Part shown: positions 1-6,651 of the stretch, piece by piece
How positions within the stretch are numbered: position 1 is the first letter of the stretch
How the letters are laid out: each line of letters starts with the position of its first letter
Assembly: GCA_027322565.1 (NCBI GenBank)
Contig: DAHVRG010000094.1
Span: 1 to 11,565, forward strand
Origin: Georgenia sp.
GTDB taxonomy: Bacteria > Actinomycetota > Actinomycetes > Actinomycetales > Actinomycetaceae
DNA: 11,565 nucleotides
Direction of reading: 5' to 3'
Program-made: the position numbers and the translations under genes
The notes under the pieces: model-generated
Seen by the model: the letters and a program-made list of their open reading frames with translations, nothing else
Databases searched by the model: none
Told to the model about the DNA's origin: nothing

Positions 1-1
1 G

Positions 2-124
2 GGTGGGGTGATCGCCCCGGGGATCGAGATCTCGGTGGAGGCGCTGGGCATGCGGGGCGCCCAGCTCCGCAAGATCGAGCTGGCCCGGCCGCGGAGCGTG
101 ATCGGCAAGAACACGGTGGAGGCG
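2..124 (+). pseudogene. coaX: Internal fragment of type III pantothenate kinase (CoaX), cut by a junction
   Basis: The plus frame starting at base 2 reads as about 41 residues typical of Coa[12 protein letters not shown], then [18 protein letters not shown], then VIGKNTVEA. CoaX phosphorylates pantothenate with ATP in the first step of coenzyme A synthesis. The PGIEIS and [10 protein letters not shown] segments are hallmarks of the family's ASKHA-fold domain, and they normally continue into a Gln-Ser/Ala-Gly-rich stretch. Here the match ends at about base 124. The frame runs on through antisense mfd sequence and stops at the TAG at 176-178. The 5' part lies outside the window, so whether an upstream start exists cannot be told. 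As it stands the gene would lack its C-terminal third or more. I am sure of the family. Whether this is a genomic pseudogene or a misassembly is open. Confidence 0.8.
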
Positions 125-3054
125 ATGGTGGAGAGCCGGTCGTGGGCGGTCTCGGTGAGCGGCTTCTCCGGCGGGTAGAGGAAGTAGGCGTAGGCCCGCT
201 CCCGGCCCCGGCCCACCCGGCCGCGCAGCTGGTGGAGCTGGGAGAGCCCGAAGGCGTCCGCCCGCTCGACGATGAGGGTGTTGGCGTTGGAGATGTCCAG
301 GCCGGTCTCGACGATCGTCGTACAGACGAGGACGTCGAACTCCTTGTTCCAGAAGTCGTGGATCACCCGCTCGAGCTGGTGCTCGCCCATCTGCCCGTGG
401 GCGACGGCGACCCGCGCCTCGGGGACGAGCTCGGCCAGCTTCGAGGCCGCCCGGTTGATCGACGAGACCCGGTTGTGGACGTAGAAGACCTGCCCCTCGC
501 GGAGCAGCTCGCGGCGTACCGCGGCGGCGACCTGCTTCTCCTCGTACGGGCCGACGTAGGTGAGGATGGGGTGCCGCTCCTCCGGCGGGGTCGCGAGCGT
601 GGACATCTCTCGGATGCCGGTGATCGCCATCTCCAGCGTCCGCGGGATCGGGGTCGCGCTCATCGCCAGGACGTCGACGTTGGTGCGCAGCTGCTTGAGG
701 GTCTCCTTGTGCTCCACACCGAAGCGCTGCTCCTCGTCGATGATGACCAGACCGAGGTCCTTGAAGCGGACCTCGCCGGTGAGCAGCCGGTGGGTGCCGA
801 TGACGACGTCGACCTTCCCGGACCGCAGCCCCTCCTTGACCTCGGTGGCCTCGGCGTCGCTCTGGAAGCGGGACAGCGCCCGCACCTCGACCGGGAAGCC
901 GGCGTACCGCTCGGAGAAGGTGTCGAAGTGCTGCTGGACGAGCAGCGTCGTCGGGACGAGGACGGCCACCTGCTTGCCGTCCTGCACCGCCTTGAACGCG
1001 GCCCGGACGGCGATCTCCGTCTTGCCGTACCCGACGTCGCCGGAGAGCAGGCGGTCCATGGGCATCTCGCGCTCCATGTCGGCCTTGACCTCGTCGATCG
1101 TGACAAGCTGGTCCGGGGTCTCGACGTACGGGAAGGCGTCCTCCAGCTCGCGCTGCCACGGGGTGTCGGGGGAGAAGGCGTGGCCCTTGGTCGAGGCACG
1201 GGCGGCGTACAGCCGGACGAGCTCGGCGGCGATCTCCTTGACCGCCCTGCGGGCGCGGCTCTTCGTCTTGGCCCAGTCGGAGCCGCCCATCTTGTTGACG
1301 GTGGGCGCCTCGCCGCCGGAGTACTTCGTCACCTGGTCCAGCGAGTCCGTCGGTACGAAGAGCCGGTCCCCCGGCTGGCCCCGCTTGGACGAGGCGTACT
1401 CGATGACGAGGTACTCGCGGGTGCTCGCGTCCTTGCCGCGGCCCATGGTCCGCTGGACGAGCTCGATGAACCGGCCCACGCCGTGCTGCTCGTGGACGAC
1501 GTAGTCACCGGCCATGAGCGCGAGCGGGTCGACGACGCCGCGGCGTCGTGAGGGCATCCGCCGCATGTCGCGGGTCGAGGTGCCGGCGCGGCCGGTGATG
1601 TCCGCCTCGGTGACGACCGCGAGCCTGAGGTCGGTGGCGACGAAGCCACGCGGGACCGCCGCCGTCGTGACGAGGACGACGCCGGCGGGCGGCTCGTCCA
1701 CGACGTCGTCCACCAGCCGGGCCGGGACGTCCGCGTCGGCGAGCTGCTCGACCATGCGGCGGGCCGGCCCGGGACCCTGGGTGGTGATGAGCAGCCGCCA
1801 CCGGTCGTGGGTGAGGTCGCGCAGGTCGGCGAGCGCCTTCGGCACGTCGCCGCGGTACGGCTCGACGTCCCGGGCGACGACGGCGGAGGTCTCCGGCGCG
1901 CCGCTCTCGGCGTCGGGGGCCGCGTCCGGGGCCGCGGGCATCTCCGCGGAGAGGGTGGTGAGCTCCCACCAGCCGAGGCCGCGCCGAGCGGCGAGGTCGC
2001 GGGTGTCCTCGAGCGTGTGGAAGGAGGCGGTGCGCAGCTCCAGCGGCGTCTGCCCGCCGGCTGCCGCGGACGCCCACGCGGCGGCGAGGAACTCCTCGGT
2101 CGTGGCGACGAGGTCGTGGGCGCGGCGGCGGATCCGCTCGGGCTCGGACATGAGGACGAGCGCGTCCTCGGGCACGCGGTCGAGCACCGGCTCCATGCCG
2201 TCGACGAGGAGCGGCGCGAGGGACTCCATGCCCTCGACGGCGATGCCCTCGCTCAGCCGCTCGAGCATCTCGGCGGCGCCGGGCATCCGCTCGACGAGGG
2301 CCTTGGCACGCTCGCGGACGGCGGCGGTGAGGAGCAGCTCCCGGGCGGGTGGTGCCCACAGCCCGTGGTCGGCGACGTCGAGGGTGCGCTGGTCCGCGAC
2401 GGAGAACCAGCGGATCTCCTCGACGGTGTCGCCCCAGAACTCGATCCGCATCGGGTGGTCCTCGGCGGGCGGGAAGACGTCGAGGATGCCGCCGCGGACG
2501 GCGAACTGCCCGCGGGACTCGACCATGTCGACCCGGGTGTAGGCCGCCGCCGTGAGCCCGGCGGCGACGTCCTCGAGGCTGCGTTCGTCACCGACGGCGA
2601 GCTCGACCGGTTCGAGCTCCCCCAGCCCCCTGATGACGGGTTGGAGCAATGCCCGGACCGGCATGACGAGGACGCGGATCGCGCCGGACCGCCCGTCGGC
2701 GCCCGGGTGGGCGAGCCGCCGGAAGACGGCGATCCGGCGGGCCACCGTGTCGCTGCGGGGCGAGAGCCGCTCGTGGGGGAGCGTCTCCCACGCGGGCAGC
2801 ACCGCGACGTCGTCGTGGGGGAGGAAGTTGCGCAGCGCCGCGGCGGCGTCGTCGGCCTCCCGCCCGGTGGCGGTGACGACGACGACGGGGCGCGCACCGC
2901 CGCCGTGGTCGCGGCCGGTGATCGCGGAGACGAGGGCGGCGCGTACGCCGAGCGGGATGCTCACCGTGCGCTCGCCCCCGTGCGTGGCCGCGGCGACGGC
3001 CTGGGCGAACGCGGGGTCGGCGAGGAGCGGCGGGATGAGTCCGGTGAGTCGCAT
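121..3054 (-). CDS. mfd: Transcription-repair coupling factor Mfd, 3' end missing
   Basis: Mfd is the DNA translocase that removes RNA polymerase stalled at lesions and recruits UvrA. The start is ATG 3054-3052, with GAGGA about 5 bases upstream. About 978 in-frame codons follow with no frameshift. Visible landmarks are the UvrB-like N-terminal region (residues ~1-330), the RNA-polymerase-interacting segment [14 protein letters not shown] (516-529), the relay-helix region around W594 ([18 protein letters not shown]), Walker A GDVGYGKT (672-679), DEEQ (773-776), SATPIPRT (from 799) and motif [19 protein letters not shown] (944-960). Family similarity stops after RLSTIA (978). The expected continuation (LGxGMxxAxxDLEIRGxGxLLG) and the C-terminal regulatory D7 domain are absent, roughly 200 residues. 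The frame stays open to base 1, but there it translates antisense coaX. The identity is certain. The truncation is either a real breakpoint or an artefact. Confidence 0.96.
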
Positions 3055-3116
3055 GGGTCCTCAGCAGATGGGCAGCACAAGCGCCCCGCGTCCTGGACAG
3101 GGGCGGGGACCACGCG

Positions 3117-3122
3117 ATTCTA
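3117..3122 (-). promoter_or_regulatory. Candidate -10 element for mfd
   Basis: Read on the minus strand the hexamer is TAGAAT, close to the TANNNT consensus, in otherwise very GC-rich DNA. It would give a leader of roughly 55 nt before the mfd ATG. No convincing -35 hexamer is seen 16-18 bases upstream. It lies in the 141-bp divergent region shared with the yciO-type gene. Confidence 0.4.
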
Positions 3123-3160
3123 CGGTGCTTCCGCGACGCTCTCGCGCGGGCGGTCTCGGG

Positions 3161-3188
3161 CTGACGAGCACCGTGCGCTACGGCACAC
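3161..3188 (+). promoter_or_regulatory. Candidate promoter for the yciO-type gene, leaderless
   Basis: CTGACG (3161-3166) and CACACT (3183-3188) are separated by 16 bases. The expected start of transcription then falls at or next to the ATG at 3196. No Shine-Dalgarno sequence precedes that ATG. Leaderless mRNAs are common in actinomycetes, so a leaderless transcript is a reasonable inference. Confidence 0.35.
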
Positions 3189-3195
3189 TGGCCCG

Positions 3196-3816
3196 ATGGC
3201 CCGGTACGTCGAGCTCCACCCGCAGGACCCGCAGCCCCGTCGCCTCGCCCAGGTCGCCGACGTCCTGCGCGACGGCGGGCTCATCGCCTACCCGACCGAC
3301 TCGGGGTACGCGCTCGGGGCGCGGCTGGGGAGCAAGGACGCCCTCGACCGGATCCGCACGATCCGGCGGCTGGACGAGAAGCACCACTTCACGCTCATGT
3401 GCGCGTCGCTGGCGCAGGCGGGGAGCTTCGTCATCCTCGACAACGCCGCCTTCCGGCTGGTCAAGTCGCTGACGCCGGGGCCCTACACCTTCATCGTCAA
3501 GGGGACGAAGGAGGTCCCGCGGATGATGCTCCAGCCCCGTAAGCTCACCGTCGGCGTCCGGGTGCCCGACCACCGCGTCGCCCTGGCGATCCTCGGTGAG
3601 CTCGGGGAGCCGATTCTCACCTCGACGCTCATCCTGCCGGGCCAGGAGGAGCCGATGTCGGAGGGCTGGGTCGTCGACGACGAGGTGGGTCACCTCGTCG
3701 ACGTCGTCGTCGAGGCACCGGCGGCCGCGGTCGAACCGACGACGGTCGTCGACCTCACGTCGGGTGCGCCGGAGGTCGTCCGAGAGGGTGCGGGCGACAC
3801 GTCGCGGTTCCGCTGA
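3196..3816 (+). CDS. yciO: YciO-type member of the YrdC/Sua5 family
   Basis: The 206-residue protein matches E. coli YciO in length and along its whole course. Matching blocks are GGLIAYPTDSGYALG (~28-42), the HFTLMC block, LTPGPYTFIVKGTKEVPR, GVRVPDH, GEPILTSTLILPG, the late PTTVVDL and VREGAGD near the end. The fold is the YrdC/TsaC domain that in TsaC/Sua5 makes threonylcarbamoyl-AMP for tRNA t6A. YciO proteins form a separate branch, and this one has STLILPG where TsaC has an S-x-N type motif. I therefore do not call it the t6A enzyme, and its substrate is uncertain. It is cytosolic, with no signal peptide or membrane segment. It is transcribed divergently from mfd and convergently with pth, with 27 bp between the stop codons. 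It interrupts the usual pth-mfd direction of transcription. Confidence 0.9.
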   Translation: MARYVELHPQDPQPRRLAQVADVLRDGGLIAYPTDSGYALGARLGSKDALDRIRTIRRLDEKHHFTLMCASLAQAGSFVILDNAAFRLVKSLTPGPYTFIVKGTKEVPRMMLQPRKLTVGVRVPDHRVALAILGELGEPILTSTLILPGQEEPMSEGWVVDDEVGHLVDVVVEAPAAAVEPTTVVDLTSGAPEVVREGAGDTSRFR

Positions 3817-3821
3817 GCGCG

Positions 3822-3842
3822 CCCGGGACGCCTTGCCCCGGG
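3822..3842. terminator. Small hairpin between the convergent yciO-type gene and pth
   Basis: CCCGGG at 3822-3827 can pair with CCCGGG at 3837-3842 around a 9-nt loop, between two convergent stop codons. There is no T-tract on either side. It could act as a weak bidirectional terminator, but that rests on position alone. Confidence 0.3.
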
Positions 3843-3843
3843 G

Positions 3844-4437
3844 TCAGACGGTGTGCAGCTGGTGCTGCGCCCGCTCCAGGCCCTGGGTGACGACGTCCTC
3901 GACGGCGTCGGCGGCCTGCTCGAGGGTGACGAGCACGTCGGCGCGCTCGGCCGGGGCGAAGTCCCGCAGCACGTAGTCGGCCGCGTCCATCCGGCCCGGA
4001 GGGCGCCCGATGCCGACGCGCAGCCGGACGTACTCCCGGGTGCCGACGGCGTTGGAGATCGAGCGCAGGCCGTTGTGGCCGCCCTCGCCGCCGCCGCGCT
4101 TGAGCCGCAGGGCGTTCGGCGGCAGGTCGAGCTCGTCGTGGACGACGAGCAGCCGCTCCGGGGCGATGTCGTAGAAGCGCAGCAGCGCGCTCACCGGCCC
4201 GCCGGAGAGGTTCATGTAGGTCGCCGGGATCGCGAGGACCACCTTGGGGCCCGGCGCCCCACCGGGCAGCACCCCGAGCCGCGCGTCGGCGACGTGGGCC
4301 CGTGCCTTGTGGCTGGTCAGGGTGGCGCCGGTGCGGCGGGCGAGGGTGTCGACGACCATGCGCCCGACGTTGTGCCGGTTGCCGGCGTACTTCGGGCCCG
4401 GGTTGCCGAGCCCGACGACGAGCCAGGTGTCGCTCAT
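3844..4437 (-). CDS. pth: Peptidyl-tRNA hydrolase
   Basis: Pth cleaves the ester bond of peptidyl-tRNAs released from ribosomes and so recycles tRNA. The 197-residue product has the family's active-site set: N12 in [12 protein letters not shown]22 in NRHNVG, N76 in TYMNLSG, D101 in VVHDELDLP and N122 in the GGHNG motif. The length is usual for the family. The ATG at 4437 was chosen because GAGGAAGAGG lies just upstream and because the protein then begins directly before the conserved [14 protein letters not shown] at 4467 would add ten residues, but it sits inside the intergenic hairpin and is not supported by the family. The gene lies 78 bp downstream of rplY on the same strand and is probably cotranscribed, with the hairpin between them modulating its level. 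Confidence 0.97.
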   Translation of the reverse strand: MSDTWLVVGLGNPGPKYAGNRHNVGRMVVDTLARRTGATLTSHKARAHVADARLGVLPGGAPGPKVVLAIPATYMNLSGGPVSALLRFYDIAPERLLVVHDELDLPPNALRLKRGGGEGGHNGLRSISNAVGTREYVRLRVGIGRPPGRMDAADYVLRDFAPAERADVLVTLEQAADAVEDVVTQGLERAQHQLHTV

Positions 4438-4460
4438 GACCTCTTCCTCAGGAACGCGTG

Positions 4461-4505
4461 TGCCCACGCCGCGCCCGCGTACAGCGACGGGACGCGGCGT
4501 GGGCA
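4461..4505 (-). terminator. Strong intercistronic hairpin between rplY and pth
   Basis: TGCCCACGCCGCG (4461-4473) is perfectly complementary to 4493-4505, giving a 13-bp stem. The inner bases CCCG (4474-4477) and CGGG (4488-4491) extend it past a single bulged A and leave a 10-nt loop. No U-tract follows on the minus strand. It could be a partial or Rho-assisted terminator, or an RNA-stability or processing element that sets the rplY:pth ratio. Confidence 0.6.
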
Positions 4506-4515
4506 GGACGGACGA

Positions 4516-5163
4516 TCAGCCCTCGGCGGACTCCTCCTCGGCGCCACCCTCGGCACCGGCGGCGGCGCCCGCCTCGGCGGAGGCCTCGTCGGCGGCGAGG
4601 TCGTCGGCCGTGACGCGCGGCACCGAGATGACGACGACCTCGTGCTCCGGGTCGTCCTCGATGGTGGCGTCGTCGGGGCGCGGGATGTCGCTGACGCGCA
4701 GGACGGCGCCGTCCTCCAGGCCCTCGACGTCGACCTCGATGACCTCGGGGATACGGGTCGCGGGAACCGTCACGGTCAGCGCCATGACCTCGAGCTGGTG
4801 GATGGTGCCCGGCGCGGACTCACCGACGACGTGGACCGGCACGTCGACGGTGACCTTCTCACCCGCACGGACGATGACGAAGTCGACGTGCTCGATGGTG
4901 CGCCGGACCGGGTCACGCTGGATGTGGCGGGCCAGCGCCATCTGCTGCTTGCCCTCGACCTCGATGTTGACGACGGCGTTCGGGTTGTCCTTGAGGACGA
5001 GGAACGTGTCGTGGGACGGCAGCGCGAGGTGCGTGGGCGCCTCGCCGTGACCGTAGAGGACCGCGGGGATCTGGTTGGCGCGGCGGGTGCGGCGGGCGGC
5101 ACCCTTGCCGAACTCGGTGCGGACCTGGGCGCTGAGGATGGGAGTGTCGGGAGTGTCGGCCAC
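4516..5163 (-). CDS. rplY: 50S ribosomal protein L25 (Ctc/TL5 type)
   Basis: L25 binds 5S rRNA in the central protuberance of the large subunit. The 215-residue protein has the L25 N-terminal domain (residues ~8-95, including RTEFGKGAARRTRRA and IPAVLYGHG), then the Ctc-type beta domain of the long form. It ends in a low-complexity Ala/Glu tail from about residue 187. The short E. coli L25 has only the first domain. The start is GTG 5163-5161, supported by AGGAG about 8 bases upstream. It is normally the direct downstream partner of prs. Here the extra gene and its repeats lie in between, so expression probably depends on its own promoter in the 5164-5300 region or on readthrough. Confidence 0.96.
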   Translation of the reverse strand: MADTPDTPILSAQVRTEFGKGAARRTRRANQIPAVLYGHGEAPTHLALPSHDTFLVLKDNPNAVVNIEVEGKQQMALARHIQRDPVRRTIEHVDFVIVRAGEKVTVDVPVHVVGESAPGTIHQLEVMALTVTVPATRIPEVIEVDVEGLEDGAVLRVSDIPRPDDATIEDDPEHEVVVISVPRVTADDLAADEASAEAGAAAGAEGGAEEESAEG

Positions 5164-5407
5164 GGGGATCTCCTGGGTTGGCGTCGGGCTGGCGGCAGCG
5201 CCTGGGCGTGGGGCGACACGCGGCGCCCACCGGCGCCACCGCGTCGATCACGGAGCCGTTCGTTCCGGTCTCCCTCGCCGAGGCAACCGGGCGATGATAC
5301 CCGACCGCGGCACACCCTCGCGAGTGCTCTCCCTCTGCGGCCCACGCTCGGCCCCGCGCCAGCGGCTCACGCCCATCCGTGCGCCCGCTCCCACCGTCCC
5401 CCCTCGT
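5164..5407. other. Leader and spacer upstream of rplY
   Basis: No gene is seen in this spacer. Near rplY it carries a GC-rich inverted repeat: 5218-5223 pairs with 5239-5244, with inner pairing of 5224-5227 with 5232-5235. Next comes the candidate -10 at 5294-5299. Further away, CCGTGCGCCCG at 5377-5387 matches the first arm of the left repeat (5408-5418) at 10 of 11 bases. No known riboswitch or leader peptide was recognised. Confidence 0.5.
5294..5299 (-). promoter_or_regulatory. Candidate -10 element for rplY
   Basis: On the minus strand this reads TATCAT, one of the few AT-rich hexamers in the spacer. It would give a leader of about 120 nt before the rplY GTG. No clear -35 hexamer is seen, so the call rests on the -10 alone. 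Confidence 0.35.
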
Positions 5408-5474
5408 CCGTGTGCCCGTCGATGAACCGTGTTCCCGGTACATCGGGCACGCGGATGCACGGGCACGCGCACGG
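5408..5474. repeat. Left palindromic repeat (A) flanking the extra gene
   Basis: This is a 67-bp imperfect palindrome. CCGTG (5408-5412) pairs with 5470-5474 and TGCCCGT (5413-5419) with ACGGGCA (5459-5465). Nearer the centre CGTG (5428-5431) pairs with CACG (5448-5451) and CCCG (5434-5437) with CGGG (5444-5447), around the loop GTACAT. It lies 11 bp beyond the stop codon of the extra gene and aligns with repeat B on the other side. In the transcript it could also form a long hairpin acting as a terminator. Confidence 0.75.
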
Positions 5475-5485
5475 TCGAGCGCGTC

Positions 5486-6397
5486 CTAGCGCACGCCGGC
5501 CGCGGCGAGCAGCCGGGCGAAGACCTCCGGCCTCAGCGCCTCGTCCCAGGTCCATCGCGCGACGCCGTTGCCCAGACGGCGCAGCCTGTCCTCCCGCCGC
5601 TTCTCCTGCCACAGCGCTTCCCGTGCGGCGTCGTCGTCGGCTGCGACCTGGCGACCGAACTTCACCCGACCGTCGAACTCACCGATCAGCTTGAGCCTCG
5701 GCCACCAGAAGTCGCTGCGGCCGATGAGACCGTCGCTGTCGTAGAACGGCTGCTGCAGCTGCGGAAGCGCGACCCCCAGCTCGATCATCCGCGCCCGGCT
5801 CAGCGACTCCCCCACGGACTCGGCCCTGCCGTCGGCGTGAGCCACGACGAGTCGCGCACGTCCCTGTCCGCTGCTGTGCCTGGTCTTCTCGAGCTCGCTG
5901 TGCAGCTCCTCGAGCGTTGCGAGGCCGGAGGCGAGGACGTGGTCGGCGGCAGCCAGGCCGGACGCGAACGTCCTGGTCCGCGCGAGGTCGACGGCAGTGC
6001 GGGCCGCCGAGGTCACGGCGATGTCGTCGACCACCTCGATCGCCGGCATGTGGCGGGTGCCGTGCCGGACGACCAACGCGCTGTTCCGCCCGCCGTTGGC
6101 CGTCTCCTCCAGCAGGTGGACGCGTCGCGGCCAGGTGCCGATCAGTGGGATGCCGAGGAGTACCGCAGCCGACTCGTGTGCCAGCGGCGCCGGACGCTTG
6201 AGCTTCGGAAGGGTGCCGCGCACGAGCAGCTCGTACCGCTCCCGCCGGGTCGCGTCCCGCCACTGCGCCTCCGTGACGTAGACGCCGCGGCGCAGCGGGT
6301 GCAGGCCGGCGACCCGCGAGGGATGGCGACCGTCGAGGAGGACAGCAGTGGCGGTCTCGCCGGTGAGCAGAAGGCGTTGCGAAGGTTCGGGTGGCAC
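5486..6397 (-). CDS. AbiEi-like / PD-(D/E)XK nuclease-like actinobacterial protein
   Basis: The function is not established. With the GTG at 6397 the product has 303 residues. The N-terminus resembles the short winged-helix segment of AbiEi-like antitoxins, ending in LRRGVYV (~35-41). The middle has a TSAARTAVDLAR segment (129-140). The C-terminal third resembles Vsr/DUF559-type nucleases: ESVGESLSRAR (193-203), D229 in GRSDFWWPR, GEFDG (E240, D242), EKRRED (E265, K266) and a final GNGVARWTWDEAL. These residues could form a PD-(D/E)XK-like site, but that is inference. The start is uncertain. GTG 6397 fits the distance to LRRGVYV seen in relatives, while GTG 6529 and TTG 6553 are in frame upstream, and none has a clear ribosome site. 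The gene lies between prs and rplY, flanked by palindromes A and B. By eye its codon third positions are less GC-biased than its neighbours'. Confidence 0.65.
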   Translation of the reverse strand: MPPEPSQRLLLTGETATAVLLDGRHPSRVAGLHPLRRGVYVTEAQWRDATRRERYELLVRGTLPKLKRPAPLAHESAAVLLGIPLIGTWPRRVHLLEETANGGRNSALVVRHGTRHMPAIEVVDDIAVTSAARTAVDLARTRTFASGLAAADHVLASGLATLEELHSELEKTRHSSGQGRARLVVAHADGRAESVGESLSRARMIELGVALPQLQQPFYDSDGLIGRSDFWWPRLKLIGEFDGRVKFGRQVAADDDAAREALWQEKRREDRLRRLGNGVARWTWDEALRPEVFARLLAAAGVR

Positions 6398-6411
6398 GGC
6401 GCAACCGTGCC
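6393..6411. promoter_or_regulatory. Perfect 19-bp palindrome over the proposed start codon
   Basis: GGCACGG (6393-6399) and CCGTGCC (6405-6411) flank the five bases CGCAA. The preferred GTG start (6397-6395) lies inside the left arm. The stretch GCAACCGTGC (6401-6410) recurs exactly in repeat B (6570-6579). It may be a binding site, possibly for autoregulation, or an RNA hairpin at the start of translation. Both are inference. Confidence 0.45.
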
Positions 6412-6555
6412 CGCCGGCCGCCGGTGCCGACCGCGGCGCGGGACGGACTGGGGACAGCCCTCCTGCGGCGCACTCCCGTGCAGCACCCCGGGACGCTGCC
6501 CTCCGCCGGTCCCCGGCGAGCTCCGCCACGCCCCGTCCGGTCCCCCTCTGCAACG
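6398..6555. other. Spacer between the extra gene's preferred start and repeat B
   Basis: This spacer is GC-rich and open in the gene's own frame, so it could be an N-terminal extension if TTG 6553 or GTG 6529 is used. The translation (rich in Gly, Arg, Ala and Pro) looks unlike a folded domain. No -10-like hexamer was seen. It was treated as non-coding. Confidence 0.4.
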
Positions 6556-6618
6556 GTGTGCCCGTTGGTGCAACCGTGCGGGCCTCCTATCGGGCACCCG
6601 GTGCATGAACGCGCACAC
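6556..6618. repeat. Right palindromic repeat (B) flanking the extra gene
   Basis: This is a 63-bp imperfect palindrome. GTGTGC (6556-6561) pairs with GCACAC (6613-6618), CGTT (6563-6566) with AACG (6608-6611), TGCA (6569-6572) with TGCA (6602-6605), and CCG (6574-6576) with CGG (6599-6601). It aligns with repeat A in the same direction: TGTGCCCGT, then AACCGTG, then ATCGGGCAC, then ACGCGCAC and GGTCG, about 70% identical overall by eye with small gaps. It lies 33 bp beyond the prs stop codon. Confidence 0.75.
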
Positions 6619-6637
6619 GGTCGGAGAGGGGGCCGCG

Positions 6638-6651
6638 GGCGGCGCTCCGCC
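6638..6651 (-). terminator. Short GC hairpin just after prs
   Basis: GGCGG (6638-6642) and CCGCC (6647-6651) form a 5-bp stem with a 4-nt loop immediately downstream of the prs stop. No U-tract follows. It is a weak terminator candidate at best, so readthrough into the extra gene is possible. Confidence 0.3.

Larger units (their letters stand above)
5408..6618. mobile_element. Candidate repeat-bracketed cassette between prs and rplY
   Basis: The unit consists of repeat A, one minus-strand gene and repeat B. Three observations support an inserted unit: prs and rplY are normally adjacent, the two flanks are related palindromes, and the enclosed gene is not part of the conserved operon. No transposase, integrase or clean short target-site duplication was found, so mobility is inference only. 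Confidence 0.35.

Noticed and set aside
142..1551. Long plus-strand open frame antisense to mfd
   Set aside because: It is the antisense of well-supported Mfd coding sequence. It reads as low-complexity Asp/Val/Leu/Arg/Gly repeats, typical of GC-rich shadows.
1807..3195. Long plus-strand N-terminal extension in frame with the yciO-type gene
   Set aside because: The frame happens to stay open through antisense mfd and the promoter region. YciO similarity begins at the ATG at 3196, and the length then matches the family.
5164..5407. Riboswitch or leader peptide upstream of rplY
   Set aside because: Only simple GC-rich inverted repeats were found. No known aptamer core or short ORF with a ribosome site was recognised.
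3853..5694. Long plus-strand open frame antisense to pth and rplY
   Set aside because: Both opposite-strand genes have clear family motifs and ribosome sites. The antisense product has no recognisable domain.
5408..6618. CRISPR array or classic insertion sequence
   Set aside because: There are only two diverged palindromes 1.1 kb apart with no spacers. No transposase motifs or clear target-site duplication were found.
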